Below, in pieces: positions 17,073 to 26,040 of a DNA stretch of 33,023 bases. Position 1 is the stretch's first letter. Every line of letters begins with the position of its first letter. Origin of the DNA: an uncultured Paracoccaceae bacterium (GTDB lineage: Bacteria > Pseudomonadota > Alphaproteobacteria > Rhodobacterales > Rhodobacteraceae); the NCBI GenBank assembly GCA_937895435.1, contig CALAXT010000035.1, positions 1 to 33,023 on the forward strand, given 5' to 3'. The notes beneath the pieces were generated by a model. That model was not told where the DNA came from and ran no database searches. It was given only the letters and a program-made list of their open reading frames with translations. A program made the translations under genes and the position numbers.

Positions 17073-17339
17073 ATGAGTGACAAAACCCCAAAGGACGGCG
17101 AACCGGGTTGGTTCGAGCGTAAGCGAAACATCGATAAGGTGTGGTATGTGCTGTTGGTGTTTGGCGCAATCCTGACCGCGTCTGAGTTTCTTTACGAGCA
17201 TCACCCGCATTTCGCGATTGAAGAGATCCCCGTGTTTTACGAAATCTTTGGCTTTTTGGCCTTTGTGTTCATCGTCTTCGCGGGCAAGGCCCTGCGCAAG
17301 CTGATCATGCGCGATGAGGATTATTATGACCGCGATTGA
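17073..17339 (+). CDS. Small two-helix membrane protein in the antiporter operon
   Basis: This 88-residue protein has a charged N-terminus (residues 1-20), a first membrane helix at about 22-42, a short loop rich in His and Glu (EHHPHFAIEE), a second helix at about 55-75 and an acidic tail ending in RDEDYYDRD. I do not recognise a named family; similar small proteins seem to occur beside such operons in related bacteria. It lies between two antiporter-type subunits, 10 bases after one and overlapping the next by 14 bases, so it is very likely made with them and may be an accessory subunit. Its coding frame is consistent and continuous with the operon. Confidence 0.75.
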   Translation: MSDKTPKDGEPGWFERKRNIDKVWYVLLVFGAILTASEFLYEHHPHFAIEEIPVFYEIFGFLAFVFIVFAGKALRKLIMRDEDYYDRD

Positions 17340-19029
17340 TGTGAACCCTGGGCTTTTGATGATTGCAGCGGGTCTTTTGGCCTGTTTGCTGCCGCGCGTT
17401 GGCCGCCAGTTGTTGACGCTGGGCACGCCTGTTGCGGGTTTATTGTTGCTGATTGCAACGCCTATGGGTGCGCTGACGACCCTGCCGATCTTTGGCTATG
17501 ATTTGACGCTGCTGCGGCTTGATGGGTTGGCCTTTCCTTTTGGTATCATCTTTTTGATCGCTGCATTTTTGAATGCGATTTTTGCGCTGCATCAAGATGA
17601 CCGTCTGCAAGACAGTGCGGTGATGATTTACGGTGGGGCGGCGGTTGGTGCGGTTTTGGCTGGTGATCTGGCCAGCCTGTTTATTTATTGGGAATTGACG
17701 GCGGTCTCATCTGTTTTTCTGATTTTGGCGTCGCGAACAGAGCGCGCCTACAGCGCTGCGATGCGCTATTTGGTATGGCAGATTGGCAGTGGTGTCTTAC
17801 TGTTGGCGGGTATCTTGTTGCATTATCAAGAAACCGGATCGATGGCGTTTACGACGATCACGCTGGGCAGCGTTGGCAGCTGGGCGATCTTTTTGGCCTT
17901 TGGCATCAAGTGTGCGTTTCCGCTTTTGCACAACTGGGTGCAAGATGCCTATCCCGAGGCCACAATTACCGGCACAGTTGCGCTGTCGGCCTTTACCACG
18001 AAATTGGCTGTCTATGCCTTTGCCCGGTCGTTTGCGGGCGAAGAGCTGCTGATCCCGATTGGGGTGGTTATGACATGCTTCCCCGTCTTTTTTGCGGTGA
18101 TTGAAAATGATTTGCGTCGGGTGTTGGCGTTTTCGTTGAACAACCAGTTGGGCTTTATGTTGGTTGGGATTGGCATCGGCTCAGAAATTGCCATCAATGG
18201 CGCGGTCAGCCATGCTTTTGCGCATATCATTTATAAATCGCTTTTGTTCATGTCGATGGGGGCGGTGCTATATCGCACGGGCACGGTCAAGGCCAGTGAG
18301 CTTGGTGGGCTGTATAAATCGATGCCGCTGACCACGATCTTTTGCATCATTGGTGCGTTGTCGATTGCGGGCTTTCCGTTAACATCGGGGTTTGTCACCA
18401 AAAACCTGACGCTGACAGGGGCGGAATATGCGGGTTATTTCTGGATCTGGCTGCTGCTGATCTTTGCCTCTGCCGGGGTGATGGAACATTCTGGTATCAA
18501 AATTCCGTTCTTCGCGTTCTTTAGCCACGATGGGGGGCATCGTGTCAAAGAGGCGCCCGTGAACATGTTGATTGCCATGGGAATTGCGGCGGGGGCTTGT
18601 ATCTTTATCGGGATCTTCCCGCAGACGCTCTATTCTATCTTGCCCTATGAGGTGACAAAATCACCCTATAGCGTGCAAAGTGTCGTGACAAAAACCCAGT
18701 TGCTGACGTTTTCGATCATTGCCTTTGGTGTGCTGATCCGGGCGGGGCTGTACCCCAAGGAAATTCCATCAACCAACCTGAATACAGATTGGCTGTATCG
18801 CCACGTTGGCCGCTATTTTGTGGGTGTGCTGGCATATATGGCACGTTGGGCTTGGGCTGGTGTTTGTGGAGGCTGGCGCGCCACGCTTGGTGCAGCGCAT
18901 GGCTTGATCCGCCGCCATTATGGGCCCGACGGGGCCATGGGCAGCGCATGGCCAACCGGACAGATGGCGTTTTGGGCGACGGTGATGATTGCGGCCTATT
19001 CCTTGATTGGGTTTTGGTATCTGCTCTGA
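17326..19029 (+). CDS. Antiporter-like subunit, copy 3 (NuoN/MrpD family)
   Basis: This is the third large Proton_antipo_M-type subunit, 567 residues, longer than the other two by a C-terminal extension of about 70 residues with extra hydrophobic segments. Channel residues are E123 in IYWELTAVSSVFL, K195 in GIKCAFPLLHNWVQDAYPEA, H202 in the same motif and K226 in AFTTKLAVY. GAGGA-like spacing (GAGGA at 17316-17320) supports the ATG at 17326 over an upstream in-frame ATG at 17314. It overlaps the small membrane gene by 14 bases and ends 11 bases before the 5-oxoprolinase gene. Canonical Mrp operons carry only two subunits of this family (MrpA and MrpD), so the third copy is notable. Confidence 0.92.
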   Translation: MTAIDVNPGLLMIAAGLLACLLPRVGRQLLTLGTPVAGLLLLIATPMGALTTLPIFGYDLTLLRLDGLAFPFGIIFLIAAFLNAIFALHQDDRLQDSAVMIYGGAAVGAVLAGDLASLFIYWELTAVSSVFLILASRTERAYSAAMRYLVWQIGSGVLLLAGILLHYQETGSMAFTTITLGSVGSWAIFLAFGIKCAFPLLHNWVQDAYPEATITGTVALSAFTTKLAVYAFARSFAGEELLIPIGVVMTCFPVFFAVIENDLRRVLAFSLNNQLGFMLVGIGIGSEIAINGAVSHAFAHIIYKSLLFMSMGAVLYRTGTVKASELGGLYKSMPLTTIFCIIGALSIAGFPLTSGFVTKNLTLTGAEYAGYFWIWLLLIFASAGVMEHSGIKIPFFAFFSHDGGHRVKEAPVNMLIAMGIAAGACIFIGIFPQTLYSILPYEVTKSPYSVQSVVTKTQLLTFSIIAFGVLIRAGLYPKEIPSTNLNTDWLYRHVGRYFVGVLAYMARWAWAGVCGGWRATLGAAHGLIRRHYGPDGAMGSAWPTGQMAFWATVMIAAYSLIGFWYLL

Positions 19030-19040
19030 TCGGGGGCGAT

Positions 19041-22000
19041 ATGGCCGGTGGCTGGGAATTTTGGGTCGATCGTGGCGGGACCTTTACAGATGTTGTTGGC
19101 AGGGATCCGCAAGGTCGGTTGCACACGGCCAAACTTTTGTCGGAAAATCCCGAACGTTACACTGATGCAGCGTTGCAGGGCATCCGCGATCTGATCGGTC
19201 TTGGTCACGATCAGGACTTGCCGGTGGGTGCGATTGATTGTGTGAAAATGGGGACAACTGTCGCCACGAATGCGCTGTTAGAGCGCAAGGGCGCGCCGGT
19301 GCTGTTGCTGATCACCCAAGGTTTTCGGGATCTTTTGGCGATTGGCTATCAAACGCGTCCACGTCTTTTTGATTTACACATTCAACGCCCAGCACTGCTT
19401 TACAAAACCGTGGCCGAGGTTTGCGAACGGCTGGATGCCGCGGGTGCTGTGGTGCGCCCCTTGGATGAACCCCGCGCGCGTGCCGCTTTGGAGGCGGCCT
19501 ATGGCGCCGGGATCCGCGCTGTGGCGATTGCTTTTATGCATGGTCATGTAAACCCCAGCCATGAGGCCCGCGTGGCTGATCTGGCGCGTGAGATCGGGTT
19601 TGATCAAATATCTTGCAGCCATCAGGTGTCACGGCTCACCAAGCTGGTCGGGCGGGGCGACACCACGGTGGTTGATGCCTATCTGTCGCCTATTTTGCGC
19701 CGCTATGTTGATCAAGTTGCAGATGCGCTGGATTTGGGGCGTGGCTGCGGGCGGCTGCTGTTCATGCAATCAAATGGTGGCCTGACCGATGCTGCGCAGT
19801 TTCAGGGCAAAGATGCCATTTTGTCTGGCCCCGCGGGTGGGATTGTTGGCATGGTCAAAACGGGCCAAGCGGCGGGTTTTGACCGGCTGATTGGGTTTGA
19901 TATGGGCGGCACATCAACTGATGTCAGCCATTTTGCCGGCAGCTATGAACGCAGCTTTGAAACCGAGGTGGCGGGCGTGCGGATGCGTGCGCCGATGATG
20001 GATATTCACACAGTTGCCGCGGGTGGGGGGTCGATTCTCAGCTTTCGGGATGGACGGTTTCAGGTTGGCCCCGAAAGCGCCGGGGCTAACCCTGGCCCTG
20101 CTGCTTATCGCCGGGGCGGGCCGCTGACGGTGACCGATGCCAATGTTTTGCTGGGAAAATTGCACCCCGCGCATTTTCCAGCGGTTTTTGGCCCAGACGG
20201 TCGCCAGCCCCTCGATTGTGACACGGTGCGCGCCAAGTTTGCCGCTTTGGCAGAGCAGATTGCCCATGAAACGGGGCAACCGCTGCAAAGCCCCGAAGCT
20301 GTGGCCGAGGGGTTCTTGCGGATTGCTGTTGATAACATGGCCAATGCGATCAAAAAAATCAGCGTCCAGCGCGGCCATGATGTAACCGGTTACACGTTGC
20401 AGTGTTTTGGTGGGGCAGGCGGGCAGCATGCCTGTCTGGTGGCCGATGCATTGGGCATGTCGCGGGTGTTTTTGCACCCGTTTTCGGGTGTTTTGTCGGC
20501 CTATGGCATGGGTTTGGCCGAAATGCGTGCGCTGCGTGAAGGTCAGTTAGATGCGCCGCTGCATGATGTGCTCGCAATGCAATCATTGGCCCAAGACCTG
20601 AGCGATGCCGCGGGCCTTGCCCTAGAGGCCCAAGGCGTGGCGTCTGCGTCTGTCTGCTTTGAGCGGCGCGCCCATCTGCGCTATCAGGGTTCACATCAGA
20701 CCTTGGCGGTGGCTCTGGACACGCCCGCCGCCATGCAGGCAGCGTTTGAGGCGTTGCATCTGCAACGCTTTGGCTTTGCCTCACCGCAGCGCGGGTTGGT
20801 GGTGGAGTTGATCAGTGTCGAGGCGATTGGCGCAGCCGCAGACTTGCCCGACGAACGCGCGCCCGATGGCGTGGTGCCGCCCCGCCCGCAGGCGCATCTG
20901 CCAATCTATTTCACAGGTCATTGGCATGATGTGGCGCTTTACGCGCGCGCGGATCTTGCTGCAGGCGTGCAGCTGACTGGCCCTGTTGTGATCGCTGAGC
21001 CGACTGGCACGGTGGTGGTTGAACCGGGGTGGGGTGCGCAGGTTGATCTGCGGGGCAATTTGATTGTCACCCGGCTTTCGCACACGGCTGCGGCCACCAA
21101 AGCTGGCACCAGCGCAGATCCTGTGCTGCTTGAGGTGATGAGCAATCTCTTTATGTCGGTTGCCGATCAAATGGGCGCCACGCTTGCCAATACGGCATGG
21201 TCGGTCAACATCAAAGAACGGTTGGATTTTTCTTGTGCAATCTTTGATGCCAGCGGTGATCTGGTGGCCAATGCACCGCATGTGCCGGTGCATCTGGGCT
21301 CCATGTCTGACAGCATAAAAACTGTGATCGCCCGCAATGCGGGGCGCATTGGCCCAAATGACGCATTCATGTTGAATTCGCCTTATCATGGCGGGACGCA
21401 TTTGCCCGATGTCACGGTTGTAAGCCCTGTGTTTGTCGATGGGCGGGCTGTATTTTGGTTGGGCGCACGCGGCCATCACGCCGATATTGGTGGGCGTACC
21501 CCCGGATCTGCCCCGCCAGACAGCTGTCACATCGATCAAGAGGGGGTCATGATCGACAATGTCCGACTGGTGGATGCGGGCGCGTTCTTGGAAGAAGAGG
21601 CGCGCGCGGTTCTGTTGGGCGGGCGTTATCCCTGTCGATCGGTTGAGCAAAATCTGGCGGATTTGAAAGCCCAAGTGGCTGCGAATGAAACGGGGCGGCG
21701 GGCGCTGCTGGCGGTGGTGCAAACCTATGGGTGCGATGTGGTGCAGGCCTATATGGGGCATGTACAGGACAACGCCGAGGCAATGGTGCGTGCCGCGATG
21801 GCTGATTTGTCAGATGGCAGTTTCATCTATCCCATGGATATTGGCGCCCAGATAGAGGTCGCTGTGCGGATTGATCGCGCAGCAGGCCGGGCCGTGATTG
21901 ATTTCACTGGCACCAGCGCGCAGCATCCGGGCAATTACAACGCGCCACGTGCGGTTTGCCAGGCTGTGGTGCTTTATGTTTTTCGCACGTTGGTGGGCCG

Positions 22001-22637
22001 TGACATTCCGCTAAACCAGGGCTGCCTGCGCCCGCTTGATATTATTATTCCACCCGGCTCAATGCTCAATCCCAGCTATCCTGCCGCTGTCATCGCGGGC
22101 AATACCGAGGTCAGTCAAGCGGCGTGCAACGCGCTTTATGGTGCGCTTGGAGTGATGGCGGGATCACAAGGCACGATGAACAATTTTATTTGGGGCAACG
22201 CGCGGTTTCAAAATTATGAGACGATTGCGGGGGGCAGCGGCGCTGGCCCAGGCTTTGCCGGATGCGATGCTGTGCAAACCCATATGACAAACACACGTAT
22301 GACCGACCCCGAGGTACTGGAAAACCGCTTTCCGGTACGGCTGGAAACCTTTGCCATTCGTGCAGGCTCAGGTGGGGCGGGGTGCTGGCCGGGGGGCAAT
22401 GGTGCGCTGCGTCAGCTGCGATTCTTGGAAGATATCACCGTGACCACACTTTGTTCTCATCGTACGATCGCACCTTTTGGCGCTGCGGGTGGCGGCGCTG
22501 GGGCTGTGGGGGAAAACACGGTGATTTGGCCTGATGGCCGCCGTCAGCCTGTAGCGGGCAATGCTGAAATTGATTTGCCCCGCGGTGCGATATTCGAAAT
22601 GAAAACCCCGGGCGGTGGGGGTTGGGGTACGCCCTAG
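19041..22637 (+). CDS. 5-oxoprolinase / hydantoinase A-B fusion
   Basis: Fused 5-oxoprolinases use ATP to open 5-oxoproline (pyroglutamate) to glutamate. The 1198-residue protein has three parts in the usual order: Hydant_A_N (about 5-180; [13 protein letters not shown] near the start), Hydantoinase_A (about 200-510; [12 protein letters not shown] and [21 protein letters not shown]), and Hydantoinase_B from about residue 693 to the end ([33 protein letters not shown]). The frame is open upstream, but GGGGG at 19032-19036 and the family N-terminus favour the ATG at 19041. It follows the antiporter operon by 11 bases and may be co-transcribed. Its stop codon shares CTAG with the convergent regulator. 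N-methylhydantoinase activity is an alternative within the family. Confidence 0.92.
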   Translation: MAGGWEFWVDRGGTFTDVVGRDPQGRLHTAKLLSENPERYTDAALQGIRDLIGLGHDQDLPVGAIDCVKMGTTVATNALLERKGAPVLLLITQGFRDLLAIGYQTRPRLFDLHIQRPALLYKTVAEVCERLDAAGAVVRPLDEPRARAALEAAYGAGIRAVAIAFMHGHVNPSHEARVADLAREIGFDQISCSHQVSRLTKLVGRGDTTVVDAYLSPILRRYVDQVADALDLGRGCGRLLFMQSNGGLTDAAQFQGKDAILSGPAGGIVGMVKTGQAAGFDRLIGFDMGGTSTDVSHFAGSYERSFETEVAGVRMRAPMMDIHTVAAGGGSILSFRDGRFQVGPESAGANPGPAAYRRGGPLTVTDANVLLGKLHPAHFPAVFGPDGRQPLDCDTVRAKFAALAEQIAHETGQPLQSPEAVAEGFLRIAVDNMANAIKKISVQRGHDVTGYTLQCFGGAGGQHACLVADALGMSRVFLHPFSGVLSAYGMGLAEMRALREGQLDAPLHDVLAMQSLAQDLSDAAGLALEAQGVASASVCFERRAHLRYQGSHQTLAVALDTPAAMQAAFEALHLQRFGFASPQRGLVVELISVEAIGAAADLPDERAPDGVVPPRPQAHLPIYFTGHWHDVALYARADLAAGVQLTGPVVIAEPTGTVVVEPGWGAQVDLRGNLIVTRLSHTAAATKAGTSADPVLLEVMSNLFMSVADQMGATLANTAWSVNIKERLDFSCAIFDASGDLVANAPHVPVHLGSMSDSIKTVIARNAGRIGPNDAFMLNSPYHGGTHLPDVTVVSPVFVDGRAVFWLGARGHHADIGGRTPGSAPPDSCHIDQEGVMIDNVRLVDAGAFLEEEARAVLLGGRYPCRSVEQNLADLKAQVAANETGRRALLAVVQTYGCDVVQAYMGHVQDNAEAMVRAAMADLSDGSFIYPMDIGAQIEVAVRIDRAAGRAVIDFTGTSAQHPGNYNAPRAVCQAVVLYVFRTLVGRDIPLNQGCLRPLDIIIPPGSMLNPSYPAAVIAGNTEVSQAACNALYGALGVMAGSQGTMNNFIWGNARFQNYETIAGGSGAGPGFAGCDAVQTHMTNTRMTDPEVLENRFPVRLETFAIRAGSGGAGCWPGGNGALRQLRFLEDITVTTLCSHRTIAPFGAAGGGAGAVGENTVIWPDGRRQPVAGNAEIDLPRGAIFEMKTPGGGGWGTP

Positions 22638-23482
22638 CGCAAGGTTTGTGGGGGGATGGTTTGCGTGTTTGGCACCACGCCCCCGGTCACCTTTGTCACC
22701 CGATCGGCCGTTTCGCGCACGGTTGGACCAAGCGCCAAAGCCTGATCCACCCCAATGCGAAATGCGGGGCCCGAAACAGAAATTCCCGCAATTGGCTCGC
22801 CGTGGCTGTTGAATACCGGGGCTGCCACGCAACGCATGCCAATGGTGCGTTCCTGATCATCAATCGCAAAGCCGCGCGCCCGGATGCGTGCCAGATCCGC
22901 GCGCAACGCCTCGGGGCAGGTGAGGGTTTGGGGGGTAAAGCCCGACAGGCCTTGGGCGGTGATAATTCTTTCAAGCCGGCTGGGTGAGTAAAACGCCAAA
23001 AGCGCCTTACCGATGCCCGAGGCATGCATTGGGCCACGCGTGCCTGGCGGAAAAAAGGCGCGGATCGTTTGATGGGTTTCGATCTGGTTTAAAAAAACCA
23101 CCTCATCGCGTTGTTCAATGCCAAGGTTTGCGGTTTCTGCGGTGGCGCGCATCAGATCTTCCATCGGCAGGCGCGCGCGTTCAACCACTTTGGTGCGCCG
23201 CAAAAACGCAGAGCCAATCTGAAATGCCCCGGCCCCAATTTGCCAGATCTGCTCAGATTCTGTTTCCACCATTCTGTGTGCGGCCAGGGTTTGCAGCACG
23301 CGGTACACCGTTGCCGGTGATTGCCCGCTGCGGTTGGCCAGTTCGGAAAGGGTCATACCGCCGCTTTCGGACAAAACATGCAAAAGCCCCATTGCCCGGT
23401 CAAGCGACTGAACGGTGTTTTGTGCGGTTTTATCATGAAAGGCCTTTGGGCGACCGCGCGGACGATTTTGGGGTGACGACAT
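22634..23482 (-). CDS. bhcR: IclR-family transcriptional regulator (BhcR-like)
   Basis: This 282-residue regulator has a winged helix-turn-helix at about residues 25-85 (LSELANRSGQSPATVYRVLQ). An IclR effector domain follows from about 100 to 270, with FFPPGTRGPMHASGIGKALLA, IGMRCVAAPVF and GEPIAGISVSGPA. Its resemblance from memory and its divergent placement next to a BhcA-like aminotransferase suggest it is BhcR, which senses glyoxylate and controls the beta-hydroxyaspartate cycle in Paracoccus. The N-terminus is basic and proline-rich (NRPRGRPKAF), as in many IclR proteins. A perfect 16-base palindrome lies 13 bases upstream of its start, suggesting autoregulation. IclR family certain; the BhcR assignment is probable. 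Confidence 0.85.
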   Translation of the reverse strand: MSSPQNRPRGRPKAFHDKTAQNTVQSLDRAMGLLHVLSESGGMTLSELANRSGQSPATVYRVLQTLAAHRMVETESEQIWQIGAGAFQIGSAFLRRTKVVERARLPMEDLMRATAETANLGIEQRDEVVFLNQIETHQTIRAFFPPGTRGPMHASGIGKALLAFYSPSRLERIITAQGLSGFTPQTLTCPEALRADLARIRARGFAIDDQERTIGMRCVAAPVFNSHGEPIAGISVSGPAFRIGVDQALALGPTVRETADRVTKVTGGVVPNTQTIPPQTLR

Positions 23483-23494
23483 CGGAAACTTTCG

Positions 23495-23510
23495 AATATT
23501 TGCAAATATT
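23495..23510. promoter_or_regulatory. Perfect 16-base palindrome, candidate IclR/BhcR operator
   Basis: AATATTTGCAAATATT is its own reverse complement. It lies in the 168-base divergent region, 13 bases before the regulator start and about 140 bases before the aminotransferase start. A related TTTCGAAA lies at 23570-23577, and TTTCGAAT at 23490-23497 overlaps the palindrome. IclR proteins commonly bind AT-rich inverted repeats in such regions; binding here is inferred. Confidence 0.55.
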
Positions 23511-23640
23511 TTTCACCAGACGAAAAAATAATTGTTCAATAAACACACAGGTGCAAGCAATATTTGATCTTTCGAAAAAACTTTTCAAAAAACTGGTGTG
23601 AAGCGGGCCTGCTGGCTATGGTGCGCCCAATCGAAACAAT

Positions 23641-23644
23641 GAGG
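23641..23644 (+). promoter_or_regulatory. Ribosome binding site deciding the aminotransferase start
   Basis: GAGG lies 6 bases before the ATG at 23651. The frame is open further upstream but lacks such a site, and the upstream codons fall in the AT-rich regulatory region. Confidence 0.6.
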
Positions 23645-23650
23645 TTCCCC

Positions 23651-24820
23651 ATGTCGACCCAAAATCCCGTATTCATCCCCGGCCCGACCAACATCCCAGA
23701 AGTGATCCGCAAAGCCTGCGATATCCCTACAATGGACCACCGCTCGCCAGCCTTTGGTCGTATTCTGGCGCCAGCCCTGTCGGGTGTGCGCACCGTTTTG
23801 GGCATGTCTGAGGGTGAAGTGATTATTTTCCCCGCGACGGGAACCGCTGGCTGGGAAGGTGCAGTTGCCAACACACTGTCGCCCGGTGACAAAGTTCTGT
23901 CGGGCTGTCACGGTATGTTTTCGCAGCGTTGGATCGAACTTTGCCAGCGCCATGGTCTGGATGTGCATGTCATCAACAGCCCTTGGAGCGAAGGCGTGCC
24001 GATGGCCGAGTTTGAATCGGCCCTCAGCGCTGACACCGCGCATGCGATCAAAGCGGTTCTTGTCACGCACAATGAAACGGCCACAGGTGTGATGAGTGAT
24101 GTGGCTGCTGTCCGTGCGTTGTTGAACCGTTTGGGCCATCCGGCGCTTTTGATGGTGGATGGAGTGTCATCGATTGGTTCGGTGGCGTTTGATATGGATG
24201 GCTGGGGCGTCGATATTGCGGTGACCGGCAGCCAAAAGGGCTTTATGCTGCCACCGGGCCTTGCAATTGTCGGGGTTGGCCCAAAAGCGCTGGCCGCGAT
24301 GGAAGGTGCGAAGCTTACGCGTGGTTTCCTGCATTTTGGCGATATGATCGCGGCTTATCGCAATGGCAGCTATCCCTACACGCCCTCGGCTGGGCTGATC
24401 AACGGGCTGAACGTTGCTATGCAGATGTTGCTCGATGAAGGGTTGGAAAATGTATATGCGCGCCATGCACGCATTGCCGAAGGCGTGCGCCAGGCGGTGT
24501 TTGCTTGGGGAATGACGCCTTGTGCTGCGCGGCCTGAGCTTTACTCCAACACCGTGACTGCGGTCGCAGTGCCGGAGGGGTTCAACGGCTCAGACGTGGT
24601 GGCGCTTGCCGCCACGAAGTATGGCGTGGCTTTTGGCGCCGGTTTGGGGGCTGTTGCGGGCAAAGTGTTCCGTATTGGTCACTTGGGCATGTTGACCGAT
24701 GTGATGGCACTGTCTGGCATTGCCACGGCCGAGATGTGCATGGCCGATCTGGGCTTTCCGATCAAGCTTGGCTCGGGCGTGGCTGCAGCGCAGGAATATT
24801 ACCGCACCACAGCCAGCTGA
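23651..24820 (+). CDS. bhcA: Aspartate/serine-glyoxylate aminotransferase (BhcA/SgaA-like, class V)
   Basis: This PLP enzyme of the class V aminotransferase fold moves an amino group onto glyoxylate to give glycine. The 389-residue protein shows FIPGPTNIPEVIRKA at the N-terminus and FPATGTAGWEGAVANTL. The PLP aspartate is in LMVDGVSSIGSVAFDMD, and the PLP lysine is in DIAVTGSQKGFMLPPGLA. Later comes GLGAVAGKVFRIGHLGML. The sequence is close, from memory, to Paracoccus BhcA, which uses L-aspartate in the beta-hydroxyaspartate cycle. Serine-glyoxylate aminotransferases are near relatives and cannot be excluded. In Paracoccus bhcB, bhcC and bhcD follow bhcA; none is present here. A terminator hairpin follows 23 bases after the stop. 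Confidence 0.88.
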   Translation: MSTQNPVFIPGPTNIPEVIRKACDIPTMDHRSPAFGRILAPALSGVRTVLGMSEGEVIIFPATGTAGWEGAVANTLSPGDKVLSGCHGMFSQRWIELCQRHGLDVHVINSPWSEGVPMAEFESALSADTAHAIKAVLVTHNETATGVMSDVAAVRALLNRLGHPALLMVDGVSSIGSVAFDMDGWGVDIAVTGSQKGFMLPPGLAIVGVGPKALAAMEGAKLTRGFLHFGDMIAAYRNGSYPYTPSAGLINGLNVAMQMLLDEGLENVYARHARIAEGVRQAVFAWGMTPCAARPELYSNTVTAVAVPEGFNGSDVVALAATKYGVAFGAGLGAVAGKVFRIGHLGMLTDVMALSGIATAEMCMADLGFPIKLGSGVAAAQEYYRTTAS

Positions 24821-24843
24821 TTTCGCGGATGTGACGGCTTTGG

Positions 24844-24867
24844 GGCGCCCCTTTGGGGGCGCCTTTT
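24844..24867 (+). terminator. Rho-independent terminator after the aminotransferase gene
   Basis: A perfect 8-base stem, GGCGCCCC with GGGGCGCC around TTTG, is followed directly by TTTT. It lies 23 bases after the stop, so the aminotransferase is probably a single-gene transcript, separate from the downstream oxidoreductase. Confidence 0.8.
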
Positions 24868-24980
24868 GCATTCTGAGGGGTGCAGGCTCTGGGCGCGGGG
24901 TGCGATCTCTGATAGGGATTTGGGCGACTGGGCTTTGCTACAGCCGTGGGCCATACAGAACTGAGCAGGGGCAGATTAAT

Positions 24981-26012
24981 ATGCAAGACATACAGCAGAT
25001 CGTTTTGGCCGCGCGGCCCGAGGCCATGCCAAGCCCATCAGATTTCCGGCTGGAAAGGGCACAGTTGCCTTTGCCGGGAGAGGGGCAGTTTTTGGTGCGG
25101 GTGATCTGGTTGTCGCTTGATCCCTACATGCGGGGGCGCATGTCAGCAGCAAAATCCTATGCCCCTCCAGTTGAGATTGGCGCGGCAATGGCCGGGGCTT
25201 GTGTGGGGCAGGTTATGCTTTCGCAGCATGGTGATTTTGCGGTGGGTGATTATGTGGTTGGGCCATTTGGTTGGGCCAGTCACGCGCTGAGTGATGGGGT
25301 GGGTGTGCGTGTGCTTGACCGGGCGATGGCTCCGCTTTCGACAGCACTTGGTGCTTTGGGCATGCCGGGGATGACCGCGTGGACTGGGTTAAACCGTATC
25401 GCGCAGGCGCAGGCTGGCGAAACGTTGGTGGTGTCGGCGGCCACCGGGGCTGTTGGGGCAATGGTGGGCCAGTTGGCTGCGCGTAAGGGCCTGCGGGTGG
25501 TTGGCATTGCTGGCGGCGCTGAAAAATGCAGGTTTGCCGAAGCAGATTTGGGATTTGATGTCTGTTTGGATCATCGCGGTTTTGCGGATGATACCGCCTT
25601 TGCTGCGGCTATGGCAGAGGCTGCGCCCATGGGCGTAGATGTCTATTTCGATAATGTTGGGGCAGCCCCTTTGCAGGCGGTGTTGCCCAATATGGCTGAT
25701 GGTGGGCGAATTGCGCTGTGCGGCATGATTGGGTGGTTTGCCGGTGCGCCGGTGCAAGATGTGATGGCGCTGCCTGCCGTTTGGCGGTTTATTTTAACCA
25801 AACGGCTCCGGGTGCAGGGCTTTATCGTTTTTGATCATTATGATCATTTCCCCGAATTTTTGGCCGAGGTGGCGCCGCTGTTGGCAGATGGCACGATCTG
25901 TTATCGTGAAACCGTGGCCGAGGGGCTTGAGGCCGCGCCTGAGGCGTTTATCGGCATGTTGACAGGCCACAATTTTGGCAAACAATTGGTGCGGATAGCG
26001 CCTGAAACATAA
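24981..26012 (+). CDS. NADP-dependent MDR oxidoreductase (zinc-independent, CurA/leukotriene reductase-like)
   Basis: The 343-residue protein belongs to the medium-chain dehydrogenase/reductase superfamily, in the branch of NADP-dependent enone/alkenal reductases without zinc. It begins with a short non-catalytic strand and then LSLDPYMRGRMS near residues 45-54, typical of this branch. The nucleotide-binding motif is SAATGAVGAMVGQLA at 152-166, followed by VDVYFDNVG and GRIALCGMI. There is no catalytic zinc cysteine or structural four-cysteine lobe. It likely reduces an alpha,beta-unsaturated carbonyl; the substrate is unknown. The start at 24981 fits the family. It is separated from the aminotransferase by a terminator and followed 28 bases later by a methyltransferase. 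Confidence 0.88.
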   Translation: MQDIQQIVLAARPEAMPSPSDFRLERAQLPLPGEGQFLVRVIWLSLDPYMRGRMSAAKSYAPPVEIGAAMAGACVGQVMLSQHGDFAVGDYVVGPFGWASHALSDGVGVRVLDRAMAPLSTALGALGMPGMTAWTGLNRIAQAQAGETLVVSAATGAVGAMVGQLAARKGLRVVGIAGGAEKCRFAEADLGFDVCLDHRGFADDTAFAAAMAEAAPMGVDVYFDNVGAAPLQAVLPNMADGGRIALCGMIGWFAGAPVQDVMALPAVWRFILTKRLRVQGFIVFDHYDHFPEFLAEVAPLLADGTICYRETVAEGLEAAPEAFIGMLTGHNFGKQLVRIAPET

Positions 26013-26027
26013 GTGGGTGCATGCAAC

Positions 26028-26033
26028 AGGAGG
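26028..26033 (+). promoter_or_regulatory. Full-consensus ribosome binding site of the methyltransferase gene
   Basis: AGGAGG lies 7 bases before the ATG at 26041. It is the strongest such site in the window and fixes that start over an in-frame ATG at 26017, whose codons would run through it. Confidence 0.7.
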
Positions 26034-26040
26034 TCAGGCG

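Noticed and set aside
16148-17131. 327-codon open frame on the minus strand inside antiporter subunit 2
   Set aside because: It is rich in Gln, His and Asn, as expected from the reverse of a membrane-protein gene, with no ribosome binding site or family match.
18789-19040. Upstream extension of the 5-oxoprolinase frame
   Set aside because: It overlaps the antiporter gene by 241 bases, and the family N-terminus and a GGGGG site fit the ATG at 19041.
20781-21761. 326-codon open frame on the minus strand inside the 5-oxoprolinase gene
   Set aside because: It is a shadow of the Hydantoinase_B coding sequence, with no motifs of its own.
22984-23601. 205-codon plus-strand open frame opposite the IclR gene
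   Set aside because: It is antisense to a clear regulator and runs into the palindromic control region.
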